From NCBI GenBank assembly GCA_013365325.1, contig JABVXV010000010.1:248001-312000 (forward strand): a stretch of 64,000 bases of DNA, given 5' to 3'. Below the pieces are notes generated by a model. That model searched no databases and was not told the origin of the DNA. It was given only the letters and a program-made list of their open reading frames with translations. Origin of the DNA: Dipetalonema caudispina (lineage: Eukaryota > Nematoda > Chromadorea > Rhabditida > Onchocercidae). Shown here piece by piece: positions 12,468 through 24,244 of the stretch (position 1 is its first letter; each line of letters begins with the position of its first letter). The position numbers were made by a program, and so were the translations under genes.

Positions 12468-15400
12468 GAGAGTCTTGAATCGTGATATCAATTGATTTTG
12501 AATTATTTCAAAAATTTACTTCATCTTGGAATGAAATAAATTTATGTTGTATAAAACCATTTTATTTAAAAACTCATCATTAATATGAATTAATAAATAA
12601 TTCTTATCATTCCCTTATTTTAATAAAATTGGAAAAACTGAGCAATTTCATTCGTAAATGAAGTATCCAAAAATCAAATAACATTGGCGTTACAATGTTT
12701 TGATTAAAAAAAACAATCAATTTGATTTTCAAAAACTAACATATCACTTGTTCATGTATGCGTCAAGGAGCAATACAAAAATTTCTTAATCTTAAAGAGA
12801 AAAAAAAAAGAGTTTTATCTAAAAATTATTAAAGTCTCATCACCATGTCTCGATCTAATTGCTCCAGTATTTAAATGAGTATCAGGAATAAAATCAACAT
12901 CACATTACATTTCCTTTTTTAGGCCTCATTACTCCAGATCCAATTAGCCTTGTTGTTGAAAACTTGATATTTGGGATCGTGATCCGTTATCAGTCCCATC
13001 TTGAATTAAAAAACGGTTTTTTTTTGAATTTGTATTAGTATTTGTTTAATTTAACAACCATTCTTGTTCTTTTAAGTGCTTTCAGAATATTTAATCGAAT
13101 ATTACCACTCTAATTTCATTTGTGAAGGTGTCGAATTTCTTTGAAGTCTTAGTGGTTGTCTTTTGAAAATTAAAAAAGAAAAGTTGAAGTTGCTTGATAG
13201 TTAATTTCTGGTGATAAATGACTACCTGAACATCTTATATTTCAGTGATTAATCTTTTCAAAAGTACATAAATGTTTCTGATTTATATCCTAAGTCTATT
13301 ATTTTTGTTCAAAACATTATACTTTGACAAGTTCAAATCTAATATGAATACAGTATTTGAAATTATTTGCTCTAATTAAATATAAAATTTCCTATTCAGA
13401 TGAAGTAATCCATACTGTTTTAATCAAAAGTTGAGGATGAGATAATTTCGAACGTTGCTTCCAATACTATAAAATAATTTTACCAGTACTTTTCAATGTA
13501 AGTTTATCCATTATTTTGATTGGAACTTTTTTAATGAAGCAATGGTTCGATCCAAAAAGGAATTTAGGGTGAAATTTCTCGCCATTTTCAACTGATAAAT
13601 CGATGGCTGAATGCATAACAACACATCATGCAAGTGTAAACAGAAAGGTTGAGAGTTAAATACAGAATTATTAATTGAAAAAAGTTGATAACTTCGAAAA
13701 TCATCATATCAATTTTAGGCATGAAATTAATCACAGTGGTGAAGTATTAGGACAAGAAAGATATAAAGAAGGTCTTTATTACTGACATTGTTCGAATTTT
13801 AGAAAACAAAAAACAAAAAAAAAAAAAAAGTATGAAAATAGCATTTCAAGTAGGATCTTAAAATAGTGTTGTGAAATGTTTCGAGCATATAACATTGTTC
13901 GAATTTTGGTTAAAACAAACGAAATATATCATAGTTTTATCAATTTCTACCTTTTTGTTTTTCTCAGCTCTTTGGCTCTTCTGCTTTCATAGGCGCTTAA
14001 TTGTACTCCTACAATTATATTAATTAAATTTATATCTTGAGATAAAGTGGTTATTCTAAAATGTTCTTGTTGAAATTTGAGAAACAAAAAAAAAAAAAAA
14101 ATTTAGGAGTGTGAATTTTGTTCTTCATTATTGCGAAATCCTCTCCTTTCTAATTTTAATGTTTTTCCAACCTCAATTCAATCAGTCACATTATTTTTAA
14201 TTGACTGAGTAAATAATTGATTTAAAATGGTTACAATAATAACTGTAAAAACAGTCATAATTATGATAACTTTGATTGCAAAAAGCAATATGATATTGAT
14301 GATTGAAAGAAATAATTGCAAAAATCTTTAACAACAAGTTGTTGGCAGCTCGAATAGTTTTATCAGAACAATTTTTTCGGATGGTAATCGTAAAAATAAT
14401 TTAGTTTATTGTGATAGATGAAAATTCAAAAAAAATCAATGAATTTTATTAAAGCTCATATTACTGAAAATTGAGGAAATAAAAATTTGCTATTTTCAAT
14501 TTATTAACTCATTTTAACATTGAAGTTAACTAATATTAAATATCTGCTCATTAGTGGTTATAAGAAAATTGACAAATCGTAGCACAGAACGGAAATTATA
14601 GCTAACAATTCGAGATACGCTATTGTGAGAATTGAAAAACTGTTAGATTTGTTAATTGTAACTAAACTGATTTTTGTTATTAGAGTTCATATCAAAGTTT
14701 AATAGATGTTGCTCGCAAGAAATACTTTTGGTATAACTTAGTCAAACAAACAAATGGTACCTAACGTATCATAAATAGGTTGTTAGGATATTTTGACATT
14801 TCGGAAGGATTCGCAATCTTCTGAGAAAATATCTTTCAATTTTTCGGCCCTCTGAGTACCGATTTTTACAGCTTTTGATAAATGTATTATTATAGAATAT
14901 CTAATTAGCAATGTCTAAAACAATGAGCATTATCCGCTGGGGAGATCTGAGGCAGGAAATTTTAACATGGTGTTGTATTTGTTCAATAGGTTTCAAGGAA
15001 GTCGAGATGTTGATGTGTCGTGCATTCGATCGAATTTAGCCTAATTATTGACATTCGAAAATGGACAGGGTTATAAAATAGACAGGAATTCAGACTGCTA
15101 CGGCGAGAGTGAGCAGTTACTACCATGTTGAATAATTTTTTGAACTAACAGCTGAAAAATATTACTAGCATCAATTTAGTTAATAATTCGATGAAAGGAA
15201 CATTGTTGCAGGATGCACAACTGATGCATTCCTTATCGCACATTATCATAAGTTAAATCCCACACTATCCATTCAACAATTTACTGTAGAAATAGATTTA
15301 AATTTGTTCTAACTTGCAAACTTTCCTTTTAGACTTCAAAAAATTTTGACCTCCATACTCCTGAAACACAATAACTATAAATCGTTCCAACGACTCTAAT

Positions 15401-18400
15401 TCAAGCTTATCATGACTCTAGACAAATTATAAACTATAATGGAAAAATTTCAATCATCTGGATGAATTTTTGTTGAATAAACTCCTCGGAATTACTTAAC
15501 GCATTTCTTAATCCGAAATACTAAAGCTAATTTTTTTTATTTTTTTTTTAATACTCGATGATATTTTGAAATACATTAGATGGTCGATACTTCAAAATTT
15601 GTGTATATTATGTTTCAGGATTCTAAAAATAGCATTGTTGATAAGGGGGTTTGTTCAAGGTTTATTGTTATTAGGTGTGGACAGATCCATAGACGACAAC
15701 TATTCCTTGATTCTTGAGCGCTATTGACATCATCTACTGCCTTTTTCATTTCAATTCATTTCGATGGTCACAATGTGTGTTGTCACTCAGAATTCATTGC
15801 TGCCACTTTCTATAGGGGTCGGGGTGTAGTGATTTGAAGTTGCCCTCCCTTTTTCTCCTCATGCCTACCTGTCTACGATGTACGGGGCTGTAGTAGCAGC
15901 ACAGATTTTCCTACCTGCACCGTTCAATTCCATTTATGCTATTGTCCACCGTCTGTGTCATCCTCATTGCTTTCTATTAAAACCCAGCAATTTATTTATT
16001 TCCTGCCCTATGACCTTCTGTACCATTCGTCATTCAATTCTTTTTTATTCCTGAATTCTTTTTCCTTTACCAAGACCCGCCTTCATTTTTCCTTGTTCAT
16101 TCTTTCCTACGGCTTATCACAACCTTATTGTTCATATTCCTTTAAAATTAGAACTTTGTTGAAATTCTATTTCAAAGATTTGACCTTTAGAATTTTAAGA
16201 ATAGTGTTTGTACTCATACTATCCTTGTCATCCTTGCTTAAAAAAAAAAAAATAAAAAAAAAAAAAACAAAAATTATTGCTTCATTATTCTGTTCAGCTG
16301 CGATATCATTAATCCTTTTGCTATCGATCCAGCTGACAATCTTTCTCTTTCCTTCGATCTAATTTCTTGTGCATTCATTAACATCATATTAACGTATAAA
16401 GCTCTCCTTCATCTTAAAAAAATAATTTAGTAATTGGAAAAATTATTTTTCCAACACGAGATTTTTCAGCTGTCATCTTAAAGCAAATATAATAATTCAT
16501 AGACAACGATATTTTCTGTTTACTATTTATATGGAACAAAAAGTTTTTATATTATTACCATTGTAATGAATATGATTAGGCAACGTTTTTGACATCTTAT
16601 CATTTTTTTCCCCCATAAATGTAACAAATATGCTTAATTATTGTTGTCTTTTGCTCCAATTAGTTTTACTCTACGATGAAATACGATAGGTTGAAGTTGG
16701 AACACATCATTAAGTAATAGTTGTGATCACAAGTGATGGCATAAAAAGTTGATGTGAATCCTTTCCACTGTACCTCCAACTGTTTTTTTTTTTCAGAAAA
16801 AATTGTGGATTTAGATTTGTTAGGAGCTCTCATAAATTATTTGATACTTTAACAGAAAATTTATCGTAACAGTAACAAATTTCATGAAATGCTGTTCAAT
16901 TCAACTCCTAAATTTGAATATTTGTTGTTTACTTAGAACTAAAAGTTCCCATGAACATGAACATAATATGAATGAAAAAAAAAAAATGAATGCAATCAGT
17001 AATGGAAAAAGTACGATGAGAAGGAAACATTCGTAAGCATATTGTAATAATCTTCAAGAAAATCGAATTTTGCTGTGAGCAATTCAAAATCACATCTACA
17101 ATATTAACCAAACCCCTCTCATATCTTCCTGTTGTTATCATTATTCTAAATTTTGAAAAGATTTACTACTTATTATCAGTACATTTTTGAAATGGAAATT
17201 TCCTTCAAAGCACTTCAGTTACTTAACTTTTATTTTTCATCGATCAGTTCCATTTCGAAATGAAGAAAGCCTATTAGTCATTTCACTTTAATTTAAATTT
17301 TTCATTGAAGAGTAAAATTTTAATTTGCAACATAAGGATGAGTGAAAATTCCCTTTATTTTTTGATTTTGAGTAATCTATGAGCAGCATTATTGTATTTT
17401 GTGACGAATTAAAAACTAAATCGAATTTGAATATGTTCTCCTCTGATGTGATTTTCATGGAACAATCACTCAACTGAAAAAACTGAAATCGGGTCACTAA
17501 TCCTATAAGGTTAATGAGGATAAAGCTAATTGCACTGAAGAATCTGATCGGATCTTTTCATCCAGGAAAGTGTAGACGGCTACATCAAAAGAAATATTGA
17601 AATGGCCCCAATTAACGAAATGTCATTTATTAATTGGCAAATTTCAAGCAAATCGGTATTTTCTTCTTATACATTGCTTTTGTTTGACCTTATTGCTATC
17701 CCTTGATAACTCTATTTTTGCATGATACTATTCTTTAACTTTCTTTTGTTTTTTTTTTTTTTTTTGTAATTTAATCTATCTTCCCGAAATTTGTTTCATG
17801 CTGAATATTTGCAACAATCTCTTTCTCCCCAATACTACTCACTTTTTTCGATTTAGAAAAAGGTAATTTTGACACTTGTTGACTTCAATTTTTAATGGCT
17901 GTAACTCCCGTACTACATCATTTGTTCCTTTTTTAAAGTAAAAAAAAAAAAAAAAAATTTAAAGCTTAGCATTTCTTGAATAAAGTCATTTTCTAAAAAA
18001 AAGAAATAGTGAAGTGAAAGTGAAAAAAGAAATTAAAAAAAAAGCAATTATTGCATGAGAAATTTTGACATAAATATAGTTGCTGTCTTAATAATTACAT
18101 CCTTCGAAACAAATCGCATGCAAATTACAACTGAAACACTTTTTCTTCTTTGTGCTCAATAATGTAATGAAAAAACAGCAATGATACGATGAAGATCACT
18201 GACAAATTTTAAATGACACTTTTTTATTGACTATTGACGTTTCTGCTGTCGGACTGCTGTCATGGATGTATTAGCGTTAAGACCTTGGTGCGAAGAATAG
18301 TTCGCTGACCATCTGTTGAAGAGGTTGTGAATGAAGGTGAAACTTCTAAATTAGTTAATAGTTCAACTTGAGTTAGATAGTATTGCTTCTGTGACACCTC

Positions 18401-19261
18401 ATTTATGCTAGAAAGGATCATCATATTAGATGTCAACTGTTTCCTTCCATCGTATTTATCAGTTAGTCAGGTCGTAAAACTTGGATCTATTGTTAATTAT
18501 TTAATTATTCCTGAATTGTTCAATATTTTTGCAATTATTTGGTTTATTTTTATTTTTTTTTTTTTTTTTTTTTTTTTTTGTTTGTAGAATGATTTTAAGG
18601 AAGACTTGAAATTGTTCATGACATGGTGCTGATGGCATAAAGGCTATCGTCCCCTCTTCTCTTCCGCCTCTCATTGCAGAAGCAGTTTCAAGGTCGATGG
18701 AATTTTTCTTTTCTTGCTGTTCCTTTCTACTTACTCCAGCAACAGTATCTATCAGTAGCTTTCTATTTCCATTTATGGGAACTTTTTCAGTAAACAGCAT
18801 CATCCTTCTTCCTTTTTTTTTCTAAGCATTTCTACTCCAGAGATTTATTTCATCCGTTAAATCAGAAACTTACAAATAGAATGAAATTCTAATTTTCCTA
18901 TAATTCCGATTTTCTTCGCCAATTTTTTTTTTTTTTTTTTTATGAAAGTTATTGAAATCGTAATGAACTGTTCATTTGAAAGGGTCTATCATGTGAAAAA
19001 ATTCGCAAAATTATTCGATAATTTCGGTAAAACTTTTTTTTTCATCGATTTTGTGACAGCTTTTTCGGGGTTGCCATAAATATTTGTTCACTGAACAAAG
19101 CTAATCCCAAGAGGATTTCACTGATTGAACACTGGACTTGGTTGAGAACAAAAAAGACTTAGAAACCTAGCCGTCAAATTATTTCGTTACCAACTAGTTT
19201 GTAGGGTATTCCCATTTGAAATAATGGTGGTGAAAATAGGAAGAAGGAAAAGTAGTTAATA

Positions 19262-19310
19262 ATTGTTGTTGCTGTTGTTGTAAGAGTTGTAATAGTAGTT
19301 GTAGTTGTCG
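19262..19310. repeat. GTT/GTA-rich trinucleotide stretch
   Basis: An imperfect run of GTTGTTGCTGTTGTTGTAA followed by GTTGTAATAGTAGTTGTAGTTG units. It is too degenerate for a clean microsatellite. It has no flanking coding frame that would make it a polyglutamine tract. Confidence 0.6.
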
Positions 19311-22309
19311 ATCAGATAGTTTAAACTGATTCAATACAATTGCAATCATACCAGTGGTCACTTCATTAATAGTAATTTTTGCAAACAGCTGGCACTTATT
19401 GAATGCGGTTTTTTGTGTTATTAAAAACTTTTTTGTTAAGAACCTGTTTTTAGTTTCTGTTGATAGTTTGTTAGTGGAATCTTTTTGTTAGTCTTTTTTT
19501 ATATCTTTCCGCCTCTTTTTACTTTTACATTCAGTTATCTCAATTGGTGATTTCCAAAATTTTTTCTAAATAAATGATCTCAGAAAAACTTGTTAGGATA
19601 TCATTTTGGTTGCAATATATATATTCCAAATGTATATTCTCTTTGAATACGAACTTTCATTTTTTTTTTTTGTCGTAAATTTGAAATTTATTATGATAAT
19701 AGTGCTGAGAGGTGTAATGATTAACTACGGAAGAGTACCACCTGTTCTATTTTCTCTAATTAACATTTTTGATTGTTTTTAAATCCGTTCAGACAAACCC
19801 ATATACTTATGAAACAGGAACAATAATGATCGAATAATTAATCTGAAAGCATTAATACTTTCATTCTCATTAATTTACCTTTAATTATAAGGAAATAATG
19901 TAAGAAACATGTCTGTTATCATACTAAAACTATAAAAGTAATTTTTCTTCAATCATTGAGACTATCATCTTAATAATGAACCATATGTAAGAGTTTAAAG
20001 TGTTACTAAGGCTTATCTCTTCCTTTATGTTGTAAGACAACGGTAAGGTGTTTTTAATACATCACAGTAATAGGTAAAACATAATAGCTAAAAAATCTCA
20101 CTGTAAACGGAATTCTTGTCATCCTACCTTTTCTCATAATTCAAATAAAATAGGCTGTTTAAATTTAAATTTATTGTTAAAAAATAAAATTGAAGTTTTT
20201 CAAATTATATGCACTTCTACAGGAAGGTATCCTTTCATTGTACTTTGTTACATCATGTTACGTCATTGACATTTTAAATGAATTTAATAAATTCCATCTT
20301 CCTAATCTGAAATTTTGAGGTTAATTGGTACTTGCGGTAAACTTCCTGTATGATCATTATCATTAGAAAACAGATGTGTATATTGGATAGATAGATAAAA
20401 ATAAGTATACATTGACTTGTGTTCGCTTGTCTCCACCGATATTTGATACTCTTTGAATGTTTGTTGTATATCTCGTGGATATGGTACAATCAAATCGTTG
20501 ACGTGTTATGGCAATATTTACAAACTCAACAACCACACCACAAGGAGCGCATTTAAACCAATTAGCCAAATACAGCATAACCGGAATTATTAAATAGTCA
20601 AATTGTAAGATGTCGAATAAGTTAATTCTGTCTCGTCAAAATTAGGTAACAATATTTAGAAATAACATTTCCACCTCATGTACTAGTGCAATTAAGGCTT
20701 ATTTTTTCCAGTAATCGTTATGTTCGCAATTCAGGATAATATGCATTAGATTATTTTCGCATGACCGATATATCGATTCATTGGCTCAACTTTCTTAGTA
20801 GGCAATTCGGGTAACTCATGATGGTTTGCAAAATGTTTCATATATCAAAATGGCATTATCCTTTTCTGTTTCCTTTCAGTCCCTCGTCTTTTAAAGCCAG
20901 ATATTTCTCCAATATTCTCATCGCATCATTATAAATTGGCTATGTTTTTGTCTGGAGTCTATAATTCTTAATTTGAGCTTTTGTCGGAGCACCACAGGAG
21001 GTAGGTATCAGATAGGAAGGGAACAGGTTGTTATTGTACTCCCTGGTGAGGCCTCGTGTTTCTCTTTTCCCCCTAATTTCCCACCTCTAACCCCTTCCTC
21101 CCACAATATTCAATGTATATTATTGCTGCCCATTATAGCAACTGATAATGACAGGCCATCTCTTTGCTTGACAGTATCGTACCTTTTTTTTATTTATTGG
21201 ATAGATCTACGATAACTTTTCTCTAGAATATCCGAAACATTTCTACCTAAAAAAATATTGACCTGGCCTAACTTATTTCCTCCTAAAAAAAAAAAAAAGG
21301 AGAAAAATTATACGAGATGCCACTTAATTTTTAAGGACTTTTTCTTTTCTTTTATCCTGGTGATTCACGTAATTTTTTCTTCTTTTTTTTTTTGCAACTG
21401 TAACCCTTTGCGCATGGTATGAAAGATTGCTTCTAACGATAAGCTACAATACATTTCATTGTGATATTGCTGATATGTTGTTGGAATGAAAGATACTTGG
21501 CTTCGTAAAATATACATAATGTGTACATCAATCAACATCGTGGTAGAAGTCACCGAAGAAATTAGCAAAGGAAATACATCCTGTCTTGTTCGCATCCGTT
21601 CTTATCTACAATTATCTCCTTTTCGATAAAATGAAGTATTTTTTGTTTGCCCGCAGAATAACCTCATCCCAATCATTGTGATTGATCATAATCCAAAAAG
21701 CCTTACTTTACCCTTAGGATCTATGATGATCACGTTGAAATTTGATTGATTAGTGTACATAGTGAAGTTATTTAAATATTTGAGAATTTAACAAGTTGTT
21801 TCTTATGAAATAGAAATAATTAATATCCAAAACTGATGTAGTATCTGTTTGTAATTGGTAGTTATCCACAAATGTAAGATGATTGTGTCAGCTGTCATTG
21901 AATGATATATAGAAAGATATACATGGAGTGGGAATTGCTGCACATCTCGTGGTTAATTAGTAGAAACATTTGTTGTTTCGATTAAACTTTCAAACTTTGC
22001 TAATTTTGCATTTTTAATTTCCATATAAACTTGCTAAGCATAATTTGTCTCTTTGTTGTGCTTTCAATTTACCAACAAGAACGATGATCTTTTTTTTTTT
22101 TTTGTCGAATATAATCTCAAATCATCATCTATGAAGTATTGCACTTTGCTTATCAATTTTATCAATTTTGCACGATATCGGAATCATTTTCTGTGATAGT
22201 TTAATAGTTTTTAGGTTGATTGTTAGTCTTCTGGAAGAGATGAAATGTGTTCATATTTTCCTTGGCAATTTTCAGTTCACAAAAAGATTTTTTTTAACTT
22301 TGTTTTTTG

Positions 22310-22310
<1 letters not shown>

Positions 22311-22338
<28 letters not shown>
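22311..22338. repeat. Homopolymer T28
   Basis: An uninterrupted run of 28 T, preceded by shorter T runs. A matching T28 lies at 55587-55614. These are the longest homopolymers I counted; exact lengths are unreliable. Confidence 0.85.
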
Positions 22339-22341
<3 letters not shown>

Positions 22342-23078
22342 CAATGCCAAAACAATTAACTTTTTCTTTTTGATGTGCAAAGTGTGAAAGCAGCAAGACG
22401 GAAAATTCATTCTTTAATTGTGGACAAAAATTGCTGCCTATTTTGAAATTTGATGTTAAATAATGGGAGATTTTTAGGACGGCTGCTGGGATGACATTAG
22501 GAATTACGATAATGATGGTTCCATAGAATCAATGTGTATGTGTACTCATTAAAGGTGATAAATTAATACGAGGATGTATTTTGAAATATTTGAAAGGAGA
22601 GGAGCATCGTATACATATAGCATGACCGGTACGCGTTGTCCCAACAACTGTTACGGGTGGATGCTACAACGATTCGGATCATCGCTTACTGCTACCACTG
22701 ATACCATTGCTATCGCCAATACTACAAATATAACTCATTTCAATTATTTAAAAAGAAGCTGTAAATTGATTACGTATATATCAATTCGTAACAGTTGTAC
22801 GTTTGACAGACTATCACCAATCCTCTCTTTATTCCAACTCATTCCTCTTCCTTCCTTCTTTTTCCTACAAGTTTTTTTAATGCTTAATTTATATGCAATT
22901 TATTAGCTCCAAGATCCTATCCTTATTTGAATATTCTGTCTTCTGTTTGAAAACTCCTTCCTGAAGCTACTGTAATTGGATCATTCCTTACCTAACAGTT
23001 GGGAAAACTATGTTAGATGAGGTTTGTTCGAACTTTCAAAGTTGATTGTAGTTTAAAAATGCAGATTTCATCTGCAAA

Positions 23079-23293
23079 GATTATGAAAAACTGATATTAA
23101 GAAATTAAAATAATTTTAAATGAAATTATAAATGATAGTTGAAAGTTAATAAATTTGGACTTAACAAGACGTGAAGTTTTAATCATGAAATGCTTTTTTT
23201 TTTGATATTGAAAAAAATTAAAAAGAATGTAAACGTCTCATGTACCATCATCAAGATTTTGAAAAACTGATATTCAGAAATTAAAATAATTTT
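23079..23293. repeat. Duplicated ~39-bp segment, two copies
   Basis: GATTATGAAAAACTGATATT plus its continuation at about 23079-23117 recurs at about 23255-23293. There are only two substitutions in about 39 bases and the spacing is 176 bp. A local direct duplication in intergenic DNA, of no visible function. Confidence 0.7.
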
Positions 23294-24155
23294 TACCATC
23301 ATTGCTCACTTGCGTATGCATCATCGAATTGCTGAAATTTGAATTTCTTGAATTTGTAGCCCACATCAAATTTTGATATTTCTTTAGCCAAATGAAAAAT
23401 CGAGTGCAGGAAACGGGAAGTTCGGCAAATACTCACAATTTTTACTGGTCCATTTGATTTGATTGACATACTAGCTCTATTTATCGGTAGGGGAAAAGAA
23501 AAAACTCCCACTCCGTTCTTTAAAATTTCTCCCTTAATTTTTGTGTTTTTTCAAAAGCTTTGTATTTTTATAAGCATATAAATGTAATAAAAAGTAAAAT
23601 GTCATATAGCCATACAGTTTGTTTTAATGTATATTTCAAATATTATGCAATATAGATTTAGAAATCATCAAATTTGTAACAAATTGAAATTTCTTCGAAA
23701 ATATAGTAGATCAAATTATGAATATTGTTGTTTCGATTCATATCTTGCTCAGCTTTGAAAGCTTTAAAAATTGACAATTCCTAGTATAACAACTTCAAAT
23801 CTCACTCTTTGCTAATTTTCAAAAGAAAAATTAGTATCAGTGAAAATCTTCTACAGTTTTAATTTGGATTTTAAGTACAAGTATTAAGTGCATTTATCGA
23901 AGCAATCCGACATATGACTTTACAAGCTAGATTAGATGATTATGTGCTAAAAGTATTGGAAATGAATTGCAAAATAAACGTTAAGAGGACATTTTTAAAT
24001 TTAAAATACTTAATATACTGTTAGTCCAAACAACATTTACTGCAATAGAAAAACCTATAAAAACATAAATCATTGTTGGATTAAAGCAAATATAAGCCGC
24101 AGCTATCGTTTCCTACAGAACATGTCTCGATCAGAATTTTCATATCCTTTCATTT

Positions 24156-24167
24156 GATTATTTTCAG
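24156..24167 (+). promoter_or_regulatory. Candidate spliced-leader acceptor for the nephrin-like gene
   Basis: GATTATTTTCAG ends at 24167, 77 bases before the ATG at 24245. No better cis-spliced 5' exon is apparent upstream. In nematodes such a site close to the start codon is often a trans-splice acceptor. It could equally be the 3' end of an intron in a 5'UTR. Confidence 0.4.
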
Positions 24168-24244
24168 GAGACTTTCTCAGAAAACGCTATTGCTCTAAAG
24201 ATCTATCTCATCTGTACTATTTTTGAAATCAATTCGATTCTACA

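Larger units (their letters stand above)
12468..24167. other. Long AT-rich intergenic region
   Basis: No gene I can name. It holds numerous poly-T and poly-A tracts (T28 at 22311-22338, long T runs near 18550-18580 and 18920-18940) and a GTT/GTA-rich stretch at 19262-19310. A GC-richer island at about 15640-16060 is open in several frames. Short exon-like pockets lie at 12923-13038 and 14911-15039. Minus-strand ORFs lie at 18501-18803, 20274-20578 and 21365-21595. A ~39-bp direct duplication lies near 23079 and 23255. Part of this region may hold the syg-2 promoter. Confidence 0.55.

Noticed and set aside
12921..12926. TTAGGC, the nematode telomere unit
   Set aside because: Only scattered single copies in the window, several of them splice acceptors; no array.
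13535..13560. tRNA-like GGTTCGATCC motif
   Set aside because: No T-stem pairing and no A or B box or cloverleaf around it.
6684..24167. Bacterial endosymbiont insertion, as seen in some filarial genomes
   Set aside because: No long bacterial-type ORF, no recognisable bacterial gene fragment and no shift in composition.
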